From JALGWA01 sp964604955 (GTDB lineage: Bacteria; Arandabacterota; Arandabacteria; Arandabacterales; JALGWA01): 6,499 nucleotides of DNA. The stretch lies in the NCBI GenBank assembly GCA_964604955.1, contig CAZSBE010000144.1:1-6499 (forward strand). The letters run 5' to 3'. The number at the start of each line of letters is the position of its first letter. Position 1 is the stretch's first letter. Below are positions 6,189 through 6,499 of the stretch, one piece after another. A model generated the notes under the pieces. It was not told the origin of the DNA and made no database searches. It was given only the letters and a program-made list of their open reading frames with translations. Both the position numbers and the translations under genes were made by a program.

Positions 6189-6499
6189 TAGATGCCGATA
6201 TCCATCGCCCCTCGGACCTTGCACTTCGATAGGCAGTCGAGGCAGTTGGTGCAGTCCACCCCGGTAACCTTCTCGAGGCGCGAAACCGGAATCCGCTGCA
6301 GGCAAGCCCTGTCGCAGGCCCCGCAGGCCGTGCAGGCGTCCTGGTTCCTTCTCACCTTGACAAGCCCCAGCCTGGAAAGCGGGCTCATAACCGCGTTCAG
6401 GGGACACAGGTACCGGCACCATGACATCTCGAAAAGGAACGCCGTGGCAAGTACCCCGGCAAGTATGAGCGCGCTCGCTACAGGGATCGTTTCGTGGCC
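6188..6499 (-). CDS. Membrane polyferredoxin, NapH/NosR/YccM-like (C-terminal part)
   Basis: The last 103 residues of an integral membrane iron-sulfur protein are visible; the N-terminus lies beyond the right edge. Residues 4-23 of the visible part are a transmembrane helix (TIPVASALILAGVLATAFLF). It is followed by the WCRYLCPLNA motif (C28, C32), the CxxxCP signature of the NapH/NosR/CcoG/YccM group. Two 4Fe-4S ferredoxin motifs follow: CTACGACDRAC (C56, C59, C62, C66) and CTNCLDCLSKC (C83, C86, C89, C93). Members of this group pass electrons between the quinone pool or cytoplasmic donors and periplasmic partners. The usual Pro after the fourth Cys of each cluster motif is absent. The frame is open to position 6499, so the internal ATG at 6427 is not the start. 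Which subfamily it belongs to cannot be decided without the N-terminal helices. Confidence 0.88.
   Translation of the reverse strand, partial: GHETIPVASALILAGVLATAFLFEMSWCRYLCPLNAVMSPLSRLGLVKVRRNQDACTACGACDRACLQRIPVSRLEKVTGVDCTNCLDCLSKCKVRGAMDIGI

Noticed and set aside
5731..6267. Plus-strand open frame across the HMA-like gene
   Set aside because: It overlaps the whole HMA-like gene in antisense and shows no domain; the minus-strand frame has a clear membrane segment and fold pattern.
6174..6422. Alternative minus-strand frame of 82 codons over the Fe-S gene
   Set aside because: It is out of frame with the two CxxCxxCxxxC motifs and the CxxxCP motif that define the true frame.

Overview
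The window looks like bacterial chromosome of fairly high GC. The coding frames prefer G/C-ending codons, ribosome sites are G-rich, and there is a sigma70-type promoter with bacterial secreted and Fe-S protein families. I cannot name the species. Very large secreted S8 proteases built from repeated beta-sandwich domains are typical of uncultivated environmental lineages, but that is only a hint.

All three genes I can support lie on the minus strand. From right to left: (1) 6499-6188, the C-terminal end of a membrane polyferredoxin of the NapH/NosR/YccM type, cut by the right edge. (2) 6180-5803, a small membrane-anchored protein with an HMA-like fold that keeps only one cysteine of the usual pair, 7 nt downstream of (1) and almost certainly in the same operon. 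(3) A 316-nt intergenic region (5487-5802) with a strong promoter (TTGACT-N18-TACAAT), two short inverted repeats around it, and a leader of about 184 nt. (4) 5486-1, a giant secreted subtilisin-family protease of at least 1828 codons that runs off the left edge without a stop.

The protease has a signal peptide, a fervidolysin-type propeptide, a complete S8 catalytic domain (D153, H208, N300, S368), a fibronectin type III domain, and three tandem units of about 430 residues. Each unit combines an ASH-like strand block, a nidogen-like sandwich, a BACON-like segment and a choice-of-anchor D (ASH) domain. The window ends almost exactly at the end of unit 3, so further repeats or a C-terminal sorting signal may follow. 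I read the frame triplet by triplet and found no stop. Because it has no stop inside the window, a finder that requires both ends of an ORF would miss it and report antisense shadows instead.

The Fe-S/HMA-like pair suggests membrane redox or metal handling. The protease appears to be a separate transcription unit with its own promoter. I see no RNA genes, CRISPR arrays, insertion sequences or tRNAs.
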